Below, one piece after another: positions 12,304 to 28,315 of a stretch of 64,000 nucleotides of DNA. The translations under genes and the position numbers were made by a program. The stretch covers positions 1 to 64,000 of the forward strand of contig NW_027017996.1 of NCBI RefSeq assembly GCF_032854445.1, written 5' to 3'. The notes under the pieces are model-generated. The model ran no database searches. It had not been told where the DNA came from and saw only the letters and a program-made list of their open reading frames with translations. The stretch is from Liolophura sinensis. Its lineage: Eukaryota; Mollusca; Polyplacophora; Chitonida; Chitonidae. How positions within the stretch are numbered: the first letter of the stretch is position 1; each line of letters begins with the position of its first letter.

Positions 12304-14321
12304 AATGTTCATCTTGTAATTGAACGTGCTAATATAATGAATACAATGTTTACTTTGTAACTAATGATGTTATTATAATGATTACAATATTTATCTTGTA
12401 AGTGAATATGCTAATGTAATGATTACAATGTTTATCTTGCAACTGAGCATGCTTGTATACTGATTACAATGTTCACCTTGCAACTGATGATGTTTTTATA
12501 ATGATTACAATGTTCATCTTATAACTAAACATTCTATTATGTCGATTACAATCTCCATCTTGCAAATGAGCATGTTTTTAAAATGATTACTATGTTCACC
12601 TTGTAACTGAACATGCTTTTATAATGATTACAATGTTTATCTTGTAAGTGAACGAGCTAATATAATGAATACAATGTTTACATTGTAACTGATGATGTTA
12701 TTATAATAATTACAATATTCATCTTGTAAGTGAATATGCTAATGTAATGATTACAATGTCCATTTTGCAACTGAGCATGCTTGTATACTGATTACAATGT
12801 TCACCTTGTAACTGTTTATGTCTTTATAATGATTACAATGTTCATCTTGTAACTGAACATGCAATTATAAGGATTACAATGTTCACTTTGTAACTGAACA
12901 TGCTATTACAATGATTACATGGTTCACCTTGTAACTGAGCGCATTATTATAATGATTACAATGTTCATCTTGTAACTGAATATGCTATTGGAATGATTAC
13001 AATGTCCATTTTGCAACTGAGCATGCTTATATACTGATTACAATGTTCACCTTGCAACTGATGATGTTTTTATAATGATTACAATGGTGATTTTTAACCG
13101 TTGACGCTATTATAATGATTACAATGTTTACTTTGTAACTGAACATGCTATTACAATGATTACAATGTTCATCTTGTAACTGGGCATACTAGTGTAATAA
13201 TTAAAATATTAATTTTGTAACTGAGCTTTCTATTATACTGATTACAATGTTCATCTTGTAACTGAACATGCTATTATAATGATTACAATGTTCATGTTGT
13301 AACTGAGCATGCTATTATACGAATTACAATTTTCATCTTGTAATTGAGCATGCTATTATAATGATTACATTGCTCATCTTGTATTTGAGCATGCTATTTT
13401 AACTATTACAATGTTCATCTTGTAACTGGGCATGCTTTTATAATGATTACAATGTTCACCTTTTAACTGAGCACGCTATTGTAATGATTTCAATGTTCTC
13501 CTTGTAACTGAGCACATTATTATAATGATTGCAATGTTCATCTTGTAACTGAATATGCTATTGCAATGATTACAATGTCCATTTTGCAACTGAGCATGCT
13601 TGTATACTGATTACAATGTTCACCTAGGAAGTGATGATGTTTTTATAATGATTACAACGTTCATCTTGTAACTGAACATGCAATTATAAGGATTACAATG
13701 TTCACTTTGTAACTGAACATGCTATTACAATAATTACAATGTTCATCTTGTAACTGAACATGCTATTATGTCGATTACAATCTTTATCTTGCAACTGAGC
13801 ATGTTATTATAATGATTACAATGTTCATCTTGTAATTGAACGTGCTAATATATTGAATACAATGTTCATTTTGTAACTGATGATGTTATTATAATGATTA
13901 CAATATTCATCTTGTAACTAAATATGCTTATGTAATGATTACAATGTCCATTTTGCAACTGAGCATGCTTTTATACTTACAATGTCCACCTTGTAACTGA
14001 ACATGCTATTATAATGATTAGAATGTTCATCTTGTAACTGAGCATGTTTTTATAAAGATTACAATCTTCACCTTGTAACTGAACATGCTTTTATAATGAT
14101 TACAATGTTCATCTTGTAATTGAACGTGCTAATATAATGAATACAATGTTTACTTTGTAACTGATGATGTTATTATAATGATTACAATATTCATCTTGTA
14201 AGTGAATATGCTAATGTAATGATTACAATGTTTATCTTACAACTGAGCATGCTTGTAAACTGATTACAATGTTCACCTTGCAACTGATGATGTTTTTATA
14301 ATGATTACAATGTTCATCTTA
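11920..14321. repeat. Satellite block X, second copy
   Basis: Second copy of the series at 6600-9001. It lies between the two Z blocks, giving the order X, Z, X, Z across about 6.6-16.8 kb. That order means the two duplications were not independent: the X-Z pair was copied together, and the first X copy is separated from its Z by additional monomers at about 9.02-9.78 kb. Confidence 0.75.
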
Positions 14322-16843
14322 TAACTGAACATGCTATTATGTCGATTACAATCTTCATCTTGCAACTGAGCATGTTTTTAAAATGATTACTATGTTCACC
14401 TTGTAACTGAACATGCTTTTATAATGATTACAATGTCTATCTTGTAAGTGAACGAGCTAATATAATGAATACAATGCTTATGTTGTAACTGATGATGTTA
14501 TTATAATGATTACAATATTCATCTTGTAAGTGAATATGCTAATAAAATGATTACAATGTCCATTTTGCAACTGAGCATGCTTGTATACTGATTACAATGT
14601 TCACCTTGTAACTGTTTGTGTTTTTATAATGACTACAATGTTCATCTTATAACTGAACATGCAATTATAAGGATTACAATGTTCACTTTGTAACTGAACA
14701 TGCTATTACAATGATTACATTGTTCACCTTGTAACTGAGCGCATTATTATAATGATTACAATGTTCATCTTGTAACTGAATATGCTATTGTAATGATTAC
14801 AATGTCCATTTTGCAACTGAGCATGCTTGTTTACTGATTACAATGTTCACCTTGCAACTGATGATGTTTTTATAATGATTACAATGTTCACTTTGTAACT
14901 GAACATGCTATTACAATGATTACAATGTTCATCTTGTAACTGAACATGCTATTATGTCGATTACAATCTTCATCTTGCAACTGAGCATGATATTATAATG
15001 ATTACAATGTTCATCTTGTAATTGAACGTGCTAATATAATGAATACATTGTTCATTTTGTAACTGATGATGTTATTATAATGATTACAATATTCATCTTG
15101 TAACTGAATATGCTTATGTAATGATTACAATGTCCATTTTGCAACTGAGCATGCTTTTATACTTACAATGTCCACCTTGTAACTGAACATGCTATTATAA
15201 AGATTACAATGTTCACCTTGTAACTAAACATGCTTTTATAATGATTACAATGTTCATCTTGTAATTGAACGTGCTAATATAATGAATACAATGTTTACTT
15301 TGTAACTGATGATGTTATTATAATGATTACAATATTCATCTTGTAAATGAATATGCTAATGTAATGATTACAATGTTTATCTTGCAACTGAGCATGCTTG
15401 TATACTGATTACAATGTTCACTTTGCAACTGATGATGTTTTTATCATGATTACAATGTTCATCTTGTAACTGAACATGCTATTATGTCGATTACAATCTT
15501 CATCTTGCAACTGAGCATGTTTTTAAAATGATTACTATGTTCACCTTGTAACTGAACATGCTTTTATAATGATTACAGTGTTTATCTTGTAAGTCAACGA
15601 GCTAATATAATGAATACAATGCTTATGTTGTAACTGATGATGTTATTATAATGATTACAATATTCATCTTGTAAGTGAATATGCTAATGTAATGATTACA
15701 ATGTCCATTTTGCAACTGAGCATGCTTGTATACTGATTACAATGTTCACCTTGAAACTGTTTACTTTTTATAATGATTACAATGTTCATCTTGTAACTGA
15801 ACATGCAATTATAAGGATTACAATGTTCACTTTGTAACTGAACATGCTATTACAATGATTACATTGTTCACCTTGTAGCTGAGCACATTATTATAATGAT
15901 TACAATGTTCATCTTGTAACTGAATATGCTATTGTAATGATTACAATGTCCATTTTGCAACTGAGCATGGTTGTATACTGATTACAATTTTCACTTTGCA
16001 ACTTATGATGTTTTTATAATGATTACAATGTTCACTTTTAAAATGAACATGCAATTATAAGGAATACAATGTTCATTTTGTAACTGAACATGCTTTTACA
16101 ATGATTACATTGTTCACCTTGTAACTGAGCACATTATTATAATAATTACAATGTTCATCTTGTAAGTGAATATGCTAATGTAATGATTACAATATCCATT
16201 TTGCAACTGAGCATGCTTTTATACTGATTACAATGTTCACCTTGTAACTGATGATGTTTTTATAATGATTACAATGTTCATCTTGTAACTACATATGCTA
16301 TAACAATGATTACAATGTTCATCTTGTAATGAAATATGCTAATATAATGATTGCAATATTCATTTTGTAACTGAGCATGCTATTATATTGATTACAATGG
16401 TGATTTTGTAACCGTTGACGCTATTATAATGATTACAATGTTTACTTTGTAACTGAGCATGCTATTACAATGATTACAATGTTCATCCTGTAACTGAACA
16501 TGCTATTATGTCGATTACAATCTTTATCTTGCAACTGAGCATGATATTATAATGATTACAATGTTCATCTTGTAATTGAACGTGCTAATATAATGAATAC
16601 AATGTTCATTTTGTAACTGATGATGTTTATATAATGATTACAATATTCATCTTGTAACTAAATATGCTTATGTAATGATTACAATGTCCATTTTGCAACT
16701 GAGCATGCTTTTATACTTACAATGTCCACCTTGTAACTGAACATGCTATTATAATGATTACAATGTTCATCTTGTAACTGAGCATGTTTTTATAAAGATT
16801 ACAATGTTCACCTTGTAACTGAACATGCTTTTATAATGATTAC
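14321..16843. repeat. Satellite block Z, second copy
   Basis: Near-identical to 9781-12303. Small differences show post-duplication change, for example TGTAATGATTAC at 15118 against TGTATTGATTAC at 10578, and AAAATGAACATG at 16040 against AAAGTGAACATG at 11500. Beyond 16843 the order switches to a different monomer series, TACATTGTTCACC. Confidence 0.83.
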
Positions 16844-19800
16844 ATTGTTCACCTTGTAACTGAGCACATTATTATAATAATTACAGTGTTCATCTTGTAA
16901 GTGAATATACTAATGTAATGATTACAATATCCATTTTGCAACTGAGCATGCTTTTATACTGATTACAATGTTCACCTTGTAACTGATGATGTTTTTATAA
17001 TGATTACAATGTTCATCTTGTAACTACATATGCTATAATAATGATTACAATGTTCATCTTGTAATGAAATATGCTAATATAATGATTGCAATATTCATTT
17101 TTTAACTGAGCATGCTATTATATTGATTACAATGGTGATTTTGTAACCGTTGACGCTATTATAATGATTACAATGTTTACTTTGTAACTGAACATGCTAT
17201 TACAATGATTACAATGTTCATCTTGTAACTGAACATGCTATTATGTCGATTACAGTCTTCATCTTGTAACTGAAAATGATATTTTAATGATTACAATGTT
17301 TATCTTGCAACTGAGCACGCTATTGTAATGATTTCAATGTTCTCCTTGTAACTGAGCACATTATTATAATGATTGCAATGTTCATCTTGTAACTGAATAT
17401 GCTATTGCAATGATTACAATGTCCATTTTGCAACTGAGCATGCTTGTATACTGATTACAATGTTCACCTAGGAACTGATGATGTTTTTATAATGATTACA
17501 ACGTTCATCTTGTAACTGAACATGCAATTATAAGGATTACAATGTTCACTTTGTAACTGAACATGCTATTACAATAATTACAATGTTCATCTTGTAACTG
17601 AACATGCTATTATGTCGATTACAATCTTTATCTTGCAACTGAGCATGTTATTATAATGATTACAATGTTCATCTTGTAATTAAACGCGCTAATATATTGA
17701 ATACAATGTTCATTTTGTAACTGATGATGTTATTATAATGATTACAATATTCATCTTGTAACTAAATATGCTTATGTAATGATTACAATGTCCATTTTGC
17801 AACTGAGCATGCTTTTATACTTACAATGTCCACCTTGTAACTGAACATGCTATTATAATGATTAGAATGTTCATCTTGTAACTGAGCATGTTTTTATAAA
17901 GATTACAATGTTCACCTTGTAACTGAACATGCTTTTATAATGATTACAATGTTCATCTTGTAATTGAACGTGCTAATATAATGAATACAATGTTTACTTT
18001 GTAACTGATGATGTTATTATAATGATTACAATATTCATCTTGTAAGTGAATATGCTAATGTAATGATTACAATGTTTATCTTACAACTGAGCATGCTTGT
18101 ATACTGATTACAATGTTCACCTTGCAACTGATGATGTTTTTATAATGATTACAATGTTCATCTTATAACTGAACATGCTATTATGTCGATTACAATCTTC
18201 ATCTTTCAACTGAGCATGTTTTTAAAATGATTACTATGTTCACCTTGTAACTGAACATGCTTTTATAATGATTACAATGTCTATCTTGTAAGTGAACGAG
18301 CTAATATAATGAATACAATGTTTACATTGTAACTGATGATGTTATTATAATAATTACAATATTCATCTTGTAAGTGAATATGCTAATGTAATGATTACAA
18401 TGTCCATTTTGCAACTGAGTATGCTTGTATACTGATTACAATGTTCACCTTGTAACTGTTTATGTCTTTATAATGATTACAATGTTCATTTTGTAACTGA
18501 ACATGCAATTATAAGGATTACAATGTTCACTTTGTAACTGAACATGCTATTACAATGATTACATGGTTCACCTTGTAACTGAGCGCATTATTATAATGAT
18601 TACAATGTTCATCTTGTAACTGAATATGCTATTGTAATGATTACAATGTCCATTTTGCAACTGAGCATGCTTATATACTGATTACAATGTTCACCTTGCA
18701 ACTGATGATGTTTTTATAATGATTACAATGGTGATTTTGTAGCCGTTGACGCTATTATAATAATTACAATGTTTACTTTGTAACTGAACATGCTATTACA
18801 ATGATTACAATGTTCATCTTGTAACTGGGCATACTAGTGTAATAATTAAAATATTAATTTTGCAACTGAGCATGCTATTATACTGATTACAATGTTCATC
18901 TTGTAACTGAACATGCTATTATAATGATTACAATGTTTCATGTTGTAACTGAGCATGCTATTATACGAATTACAATTTTCATCTTGTAATTGAGCATGCT
19001 ATTATAATGATTACATTGCTCATCTTGTATTTGAGCATGCTATTTTAACTATTACAATGTTCATCTTGTAACTGGGCATGTTTTTATAATGATTACAATG
19101 TTCACCTTGTAACTGAGCACGCTATTGTAATGATTCCAATGTTCTCCTTGTAACTGAGCACATTATTATAATGATTGCAATGTTCATCTTGTAACTGAAT
19201 ATGCTATTGCAATGATTACAATGTCCATTTTCCAACTGAGCATGCTTGTATACTGATTACAATGTTCATCTAGGAACTGATGATGTTTTTATAATGATTA
19301 CAACGTTCATCTTGTAACTGAACATGCAATTATAAGGATTACAATGTTCACTTTGTAACTGAACATGCTATTACAATGATTACAATGTTCATCTTGTAAC
19401 TGAACATGCTATTATGTCGATTACAATCTTTATCTTGCAACTGAGCATGATATTATAATGATTACAATGTTCATCTTGTAATTGAACGTGCTAATATATT
19501 GAATACAATGTTCATTTTGTAACTGATGATGTTATTATAATGATTACAATATTCATCTTGTAACTAAATATGCTTATGTAATGATTACAATGTCCATTTT
19601 GCAACTGAGCATGCTTTTATACTTACAATGTCCACCTTGTAACTGAACATGCTATTATAATGATTAGAATGTTCATCTTGTAACTGAGCATGTTTTTATA
19701 AAGATTACAATGTTCACCTTGTAACTGAACATGCTTTTATAATGATTACAATGTTCATCTTGTAATTGAACGTGCTAATATATGAATACAATGTTTACTT

Positions 19801-22800
19801 TGTAACTGATGATGTTATTATAATGATTACAATATTCATCTTGTAAGTGAATATGCTAATGTAATGATTACAATGTTTATCTTGCAACTGAGCATGCTTG
19901 TATACTGATTACAATGTTCACCTTGCAACTGATGATGTTTTTATAATGATTACAATGTTCATCTTATAACTGAACATGCTATTATGTCGATTACAATCTT
20001 CATCTTGCAACTGAGCATGTTTTTAAAATGATTACTATGTTCACCTTGTAACTGAACATGCTTTTATAATGATTACAATGTCTATCTTGTAAGTGAACGA
20101 GCTAATATAATGAATACAATCCTTATGTTGTAACTGATGATGTTATTATAATGATTACAATATTCATCTTGTAAGTGAATATGCTAATGTAATGATTACA
20201 ATGTCCATTTTGCAACTGAGCATGCTTGTATACTGATTACAATGTTCACCTGTAACTGTTTATGTTTTTATAATGATTACAATGTTCATCTTATAACTGA
20301 ACATGCAATTATAAGGATTACAATGTTCACTTTGTAACTGAACATGCTATTACAATGATTACATTGTTCACCTTGTAACTGAGCGCATTATTATAATGAT
20401 TACAATGTTCATCTTGTAACTGAATATGCTATTGTAATGATTACAATGTCCATTTTGCAACTGAGCATGCTTGTATACTTATTACAATGTTCACCTTGCA
20501 ACTGATGATGTTTTTATAATGATTACAATGTTCACTTTGTAACTGAACATGCAATTATAAGGATTACAATGTTCACTTTGTAACTGAACATGCTATTACA
20601 ATGATTACATTGTTCACCTTGTAACTGAGCACATTATTATAATGATTACAATGTTCATCTTGTAAGTGAATATGCTAATGTAATGATTACAATATCCATT
20701 TTGCAACTGAGCATGCTTTTATACTGATTACAATGTTCACCTTGTAACTGATGATGTTTTTATAATGATTAAAATGTTCATCTTGTAACTACATATGCTA
20801 TAATAATGATTACAATGTTCATCTTGTAACTACATATGCTAATATAATAATTGCAATATTCATTTTGTAACTGAGCATGCTATTATATTGATTACAATGG
20901 TGATTTTGTAACCGTTGACGCTATTATAATGTTACAATGTTTACTTTGTAACTGAACATGCTATTACAATGATTACAATGTTCATCTTGTAACTGAACAT
21001 GCTATTATGTCGATTACAATCTTCATCTTGTAACTGAAAATGATATTATAATGATTACAATGTTTATCTTGCAACTGAGCATGCTATTATAATGATTACT
21101 TTGCTCATCTTGTATTTGAGCATGCTATTTTAACTATTACAATGTTCATCTTGTAACTGGGCATGTTTTTATAATGATTACAATGTTCACCTTGTAACTG
21201 AGCACGCTATTGTAATGATTTCAATGTTCTCCTTGTAACTGAGCACATTATTATAATGATTGCAATGTTCATCTTGTAACTGAATATGGTATTGCAATGA
21301 TTACAATGTCCATTTTGCAACTGAGCATGCTTGTATACTGATTACAATGTTCATCTAGGAAATGATGATGTTTTTATAATGATTACAACGTTCATCTTGT
21401 AACTGAACATGCAATTATAAGGATTACAATGTTCACTTTGTAACTGAACATGCTATTACAATGATTACAATGTTCATCTTGTAACTGAACATGCTATTAT
21501 GTCGATTACAATCTTTATCTTGCAACTGAGCATGTTATTATAATGATTACAATGTTCATCTTGTAATTGAACGTGCTAATATATTGAATACAATGTTCAT
21601 TTTGTAACTGATGATGTTATTATAATGATTACAATATTCATCTTGTAACTAAATATGCTAATGTAATGATTACAATGTTTATCTTGCAACTGAGCATGCT
21701 TGTATACTGATTACAATGTTCACCTTGCAACTGATAATGTTTTTATAATGATTACAATGTTCATCTTATAACTAAACATGCTATTATGTCGATTACAATC
21801 TTCATCTTGCAACTGAGCATGTTTTTAAAATGATTACTATGTTCACCTTGTAACGGAACATGCTTTTATAATGATTACAATGTTTATCTTGTAAGTGAAC
21901 AAGCTAATATAATGAATACAATGTTTACATTGTAACTGATGATGTTATTATAATAATTACAATATTCATCTTGTAAGTGAATATGCTAATGTAATGATTA
22001 CAATGTCCATTTTGCAACTGAGCATGCTTGTATACTGATTACAATGTTCACCTTGTAACTGTTTATGTCTTTATAATGATTACAATGTTCATCTTGTAAC
22101 TGAACATGCAATTATAAGGATTACAATGTTCACTTTGTAACTGAACATGCTATTACAATGATTACATGGTTCACCTTGTAACTGAGCACATTTTTATAAT
22201 GATTACAATGTTCATCTTGTAACTGAATATGCTATTGTAATGATTACAATGTCCATTTTGCAACTGAGCATGATTATATACTGATTACAATGTTCACCTT
22301 GCAACTGATGATGTTTTTATAATGATTACAATGGTGATTTTGTAACCGTTGGCGCTATTATAATGATTACAATGTTTACTTTGTAACTGAACATGCTATT
22401 ACAATGATTACAATGTTCATCTTGTAACTGGGCATACTAGTGTAATAATTAAAATAATAATTTTGTAACTGAGCATGCTATTATACTGATTACAATGTTC
22501 ATCTTGTAACTGAACATGCTATTATAATGATTACAATGTTGATGTTGTAACTGAACATGCTATTATACGAATTACAATTTTCATCTTGTAATTGAGCATG
22601 GTATTATTATGATTACATTGCTCATCTTGTATTTGAGCATGCTATTTTAACTATTACAATGTTCATCTTGTAACTGGGCATGTTTTTATAATGATTACAA
22701 TGTTCACCTTTTAACTGAGCACGCTATTGTAATGATTTCAATGTTCTCCTTGTAACTGAGCACATTATTATAATGATTGCAATGTTCATCTTGTAACTGA

Positions 22801-22980
22801 ATATGCTATTGCAATGATTACAATGTCCATTTTGCAACTGAGCATGCTTGTATACTGATTACAATGTTCACCTAGGAACTGATGATGTTTTTATAATGAT
22901 TACAACGTTCATCTTGTAACTGAACATGCAATTATAAGGATTACAATGTTCACTTTGTAACTGAACATGCTATTACAATG

Positions 22981-25023
22981 ATTACAATGTTCATCTTGTA
23001 ACTGAACATGCTATTATGTCGATTACAATCTTTATCTTGCAACTGAGCATGTTATTATAATGATTACAATGTTCATCTTGTAATTGAACGTGCTAATATA
23101 TTGAATACAATGTTCATTTTGTAACTGATGATGTTATTATAATGATTACAATATTCATCTTGTAACTAAATATGCTTATGTAATGATTACAATGTCCATT
23201 TTGCAACTGAGCATGCTTTTATACTTACAATGTCCACCTTGTAACTGAACATGCTATTATAATGATTAGAATGTTCATCTTGTAACTGAGCATGTTTTTA
23301 TAAAGATTACAATGTTCACCTTGTAACTGAACATGCTTTTATAATGATTACAATGTTCATCTTGTAATTGAACGTGCTAATATAATGAATACAATGTTTA
23401 CTTTGTAACTGATGATGTTATTATAATGATTACAATATTCATCTTGTAAGTGAATATGCTAATGTAATGATTACAATGTTTATCTTGCAACTGAGCATGC
23501 TTGTATACTGATTACAATGTTCACCTTGCAACTGATGATGTTTTTATAATGATTACAATGTTCATCTTATAACTGAACATGCTATTATGTCGATTACAAT
23601 CTTCATCTTGCAACTGAGCATGTTTTTAAAATGATTACTATGTTCACCTTGTAACTGAACATGCTTTTATTATGATTACAATGTTTATCTTGTAAGTCAA
23701 CGAGCTAATATAATGAATACAATGCTTATGTTGTAACTGATGATGTTATTATAATGATTACAATATTCATCTTGTAAGTGAATATACTAATAAAATGATT
23801 ACAATGTCCATTTTGCAACTGAGCATGCTTGTATACTGATTACAATGTTCACCTTGTAACTGTTTATGTTTTTATAATGACTACAATGTTCATCTTATAA
23901 CTGAACATGCAATTATAAGGATTACAATGTTCACTTTGTAACTGAACATGCTATCACAATGATTACATTGTTCACCTTGTAACTGAGCGCATTATTATAA
24001 TGATTACAATGTTCATCTTGTAACTGAATATGCTATTGTAATGATTACAATGTCCATTTTGCAACTGAGCATGCTTGTATACTGATTACAATGTTTACCT
24101 TGCAACTGATGATGTTTTTATAATGATTACAATGTTCACTTTGTAACTGAACATGCTATTACAATGATTACAATGTTCATCTTGTAACTGAACATGCTAT
24201 TATGTCGATTACAATCTTCATCTTGCAACTGAGCATGATATTATAATGATTACAATGTTCATCTTGTAATTGAACGTGCTAATATAATGAATACATTGTT
24301 CATTTTGTAACTGATGATGTTATTATAATGATTACAATATTCATCTTGTAACTGAATATGCTTATGTAATGATTACAATGTCCATTTTGCAACTGAGCAT
24401 GCTTTTATACTTACAATGTCCACCTTGTAACTGAACATGCTATTATAAAGATTACAATGTTCACCTTGTAACTGAACATGCTTTTATAATGATTACAATG
24501 TTCATCTTGTAATTGAACGTGCTAATATAATGAATACAATGTTTACTTTGTAACTGATGATGTTATTATAATGATTACAATATTCATCTTGTAAATGAAT
24601 ATGCTAATGTAATGATTACAATGTTTATCTTGCAACTGAGCATGCTTGTATACTGATTACAATGTTCACTTTGCAACTGATGATGTTTTTATAATGATTA
24701 CAATGTTCATCTTGTAACTGAACATGCTATTATGTCGATTACAATCTTCATCTTGCAACTGAGCATGTTTTTAAAATGATTACTATGTTCACCTTGTAAC
24801 TGAACATGCTTTTATAATGATTACAGTGTTTATCTTGTAAGTCAACGAGCTAATATAATGAATACAATGCTTATGTTGTAACTGATGATGTTATTATAAT
24901 GATTACAATATTCATCTTGTAAGTGAATATGCTAATGTAATGATTACAATGTCCATTTTGCAACTGAGCATGCTTGTATACTGATTACAATGTTCACCTT
25001 GAAACTGTTTACTTTTTATAATG
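22981..25023. repeat. 50-monomer higher-order unit, first copy (2043 bp)
   Basis: Tandemly repeated with period 2043 bp. The length equals 50 x 41 minus 7: two monomers lack GAT (near 23222 and 24408) and one CTGTTTACTTTTT monomer lacks one base (near 25008). Matching continues to about 25066, after which the copies diverge. The only differences I noticed are a C for T at about 23955 and a T for C in AATGTTTACC near 24091. This makes it one of the most recent duplications in the window. Confidence 0.87.
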
Positions 25024-27109
25024 ATTACAATGTTCATCTTGTAACTGAACATGCTATTATGTCGATTACAATCTTTATCTTGCAACTGAGCATGTTATTA
25101 TAATGATTACAATGTTCATCTTGTAATTGAACGTGCTAATATATTGAATACAATGTTCATTTTGTAACTGATGATGTTATTATAATGATTACAATATTCA
25201 TCTTGTAACTAAATATGCTTATGTAATGATTACAATGTCCATTTTGCAACTGAGCATGCTTTTATACTTACAATGTCCACCTTGTAACTGAACATGCTAT
25301 TATAATGATTAGAATGTTCATCTTGTAACTGAGCATGTTTTTATAAAGATTACAATGTTCACCTTGTAACTGAACATGCTTTTATAATGATTACAATGTT
25401 CATCTTGTAATTGAACGTGCTAATATAATGAATACAATGTTTACTTTGTAACTGATGATGTTATTATAATGATTACAATATTCATCTTGTAAGTGAATAT
25501 GCTAATGTAATGATTACAATGTTTATCTTGCAACTGAGCATGCTTGTATACTGATTACAATGTTCACCTTGCAACTGATGATGTTTTTATAATGATTACA
25601 ATGTTCATCTTATAACTGAACATGCTATTATGTCGATTACAATCTTCATCTTGCAACTGAGCATGTTTTTAAAATGATTACTATGTTCACCTTGTAACTG
25701 AACATGCTTTTATTATGATTACAATGTTTATCTTGTAAGTCAACGAGCTAATATAATGAATACAATGCTTATGTTGTAACTGATGATGTTATTATAATGA
25801 TTACAATATTCATCTTGTAAGTGAATATACTAATAAAATGATTACAATGTCCATTTTGCAACTGAGCATGCTTGTATACTGATTACAATGTTCACCTTGT
25901 AACTGTTTATGTTTTTATAATGACTACAATGTTCATCTTATAACTGAACATGCAATTATAAGGATTACAATGTTCACTTTGTAACTGAACATGCTATTAC
26001 AATGATTACATTGTTCACCTTGTAACTGAGCGCATTATTATAATGATTACAATGTTCATCTTGTAACTGAATATGCTATTGTAATGATTACAATGTCCAT
26101 TTTGCAACTGAGCATGCTTGTATACTGATTACAATGTTCACCTTGCAACTGATGATGTTTTTATAATGATTACAATGTTCACTTTGTAACTGAACATGCT
26201 ATTACAATGATTACAATGTTCATCTTGTAACTGAACATGCTATTATGTCGATTACAATCTTCATCTTGCAACTGAGCATGATATTATAATGATTACAATG
26301 TTCATCTTGTAATTGAACGTGCTAATATAATGAATACATTGTTCATTTTGTAACTGATGATGTTATTATAATGATTACAATATTCATCTTGTAACTGAAT
26401 ATGCTTATGTAATGATTACAATGTCCATTTTGCAACTGAGCATGCTTTTATACTTACAATGTCCACCTTGTAACTGAACATGCTATTATAAAGATTACAA
26501 TGTTCACCTTGTAACTGAACATGCTTTTATAATGATTACAATGTTCATCTTGTAATTGAACGTGCTAATATAATGAATACAATGTTTACTTTGTAACTGA
26601 TGATGTTATTATAATGATTACAATATTCATCTTGTAAATGAATATGCTAATGTAATGATTACAATGTTTATCTTGCAACTGAGCATGCTTGTATACTGAT
26701 TACAATGTTCACTTTGCAACTGATGATGTTTTTATAATGATTACAATGTTCATCTTGTAACTGAACATGCTATTATGTCGATTACAATCTTCATCTTGCA
26801 ACTGAGCATGTTTTTAAAATGATTACTATGTTCACCTTGTAACTGAACATGCTTTTATAATGATTACAGTGTTTATCTTGTAAGTCAACGAGCTAATATA
26901 ATGAATACAATGCTTATGTTGTAACTGATGATGTTATTATAATGATTACAATATTCATCTTGTAAGTGAATATGCTAATGTAATGATTACAATGTCCATT
27001 TTGCAACTGAGCATGCTTGTATACTGATTACAATGTTCACCTTGAAACTGTTTACTTTTTATAATGATTACAATGTTCATCTTGTAACTGAACATGCAAT
27101 TATAAGGAT
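25024..27109. repeat. 50-monomer higher-order unit, second copy
   Basis: Direct tandem partner of 22981-25023. It ends where the sequence changes from the GTCGATTAC series to the CAATTATAAGG series at about 27110. The following satellite leads into module B and duplicates the block before module A. Confidence 0.86.
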
Positions 27110-28315
27110 TACAATGTTCACTTTGTAACTGAACATGCTATTACAATGATTACATTGTTCACCTTGTAACTGAGCACATTATTATAATGATTACAATGTT
27201 CATCTTGTAACTCAATATGCTATTGTAATGATTACAATGTCCATTTTGCAACTGAGCATGGTTGTATACTGATTACAATTTTCACTTTGCAACTGATGAT
27301 GTTTTTATAATGATTACAATGTTCACTTTGAAAGTGAACATGCAATTATAAGGAATACAATGTTCACTTTGTAACTGAACATGCTTTTACAATGATTACA
27401 TTGTTCACCTTGTAACTGAGCACATTATTATAATAATTACAATGTTCATCTTGTAAGTGAATATGCTAATGTAATGATTACAATATCCATTTTGCAACTG
27501 AGCATGCTTTTATACTGATTACAATGTTCACCTTGTAACTGATGATGTTTTTATAATGATTACAATGTTCATCTTGTAACTACATATGCTATAATAATGA
27601 TTACAATGTTCATCTTGTAATGAAATATGCTAATATAATGATTGCAATATTCATTTTTTAACTGAGCATGCTATTATATTGATTACAATGGTGATTTTGT
27701 AACCGTTGACGCTATTATAATGATTACAATGTTTACTTTGTAACTGAACATGCTATTACAATGATTACAATGTTCATCTTGTAACTGAACATGCTATTAT
27801 GTCGATTACAGTCTTCATCTTGTAACTGAAAATGATATTTTAATGATTACAATGTTTATCTTGCAACTGAGCATGCTATTATAATGATTACAATGTTCAC
27901 TTCGTAACTGATCATGCTTTTTTAACTATTACAATGTTCATCTTGTAACTGGGCATGTTTTTATAATGATTACAATGTTCATCTTGTAACTGAGCACGCT
28001 ATTGTAATGATTACAATGTTCACCTTGTAACTGAGCACATGATTATAATGATTACAATGTTCATCTTGTAACTGAATATGCTATTGTAATGATTACAATG
28101 TCCATTTTGCAACTGAGCATGCTGGTATACTGATTACAATGTTCACCTTGCAACTGATGATGTTTTTATAATGATTACAATGTTCATCTTGTAACTGAAC
28201 ATGCAATTATAAGGATTACAATGTTCACTTTGTAACTTAACATGCTATTACAATGATTACAATGCTCATTTTGTAACTGAACATGCTATTATGTCGATTA
28301 CAATCTTGATCTTGT

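Larger units (their letters stand above)
3185..28315. repeat. 41-bp satellite array S2 with nested higher-order repeats
   Basis: The longest uninterrupted satellite stretch, about 25 kb or roughly 610 monomers. Variant monomers recur in fixed order. The CpG-bearing marker GTCGATTACAATC appears at 5300, 5871, 6650, 7221, 8451, 9022, 9801, 10416, 10946 and 11970. The spacings equal whole multiples of 41 less small deletions: 571 is 14 monomers minus 3, 779 is 19, 615 is 15, 530 is 13 minus 3, and 1024 is 25 minus 1. The trimer CTAATATAAT, then GAATACAATG, then GATTACAATATTC is a recurring sub-block. Larger duplications inside it are listed separately. No gene, SINE or other insertion is visible in this stretch. 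Confidence 0.97.

Noticed and set aside
3185-28315. CRISPR array
   Set aside because: Repeats are contiguous 41-bp units with no unique spacers between them, and the context is eukaryotic (SINE).
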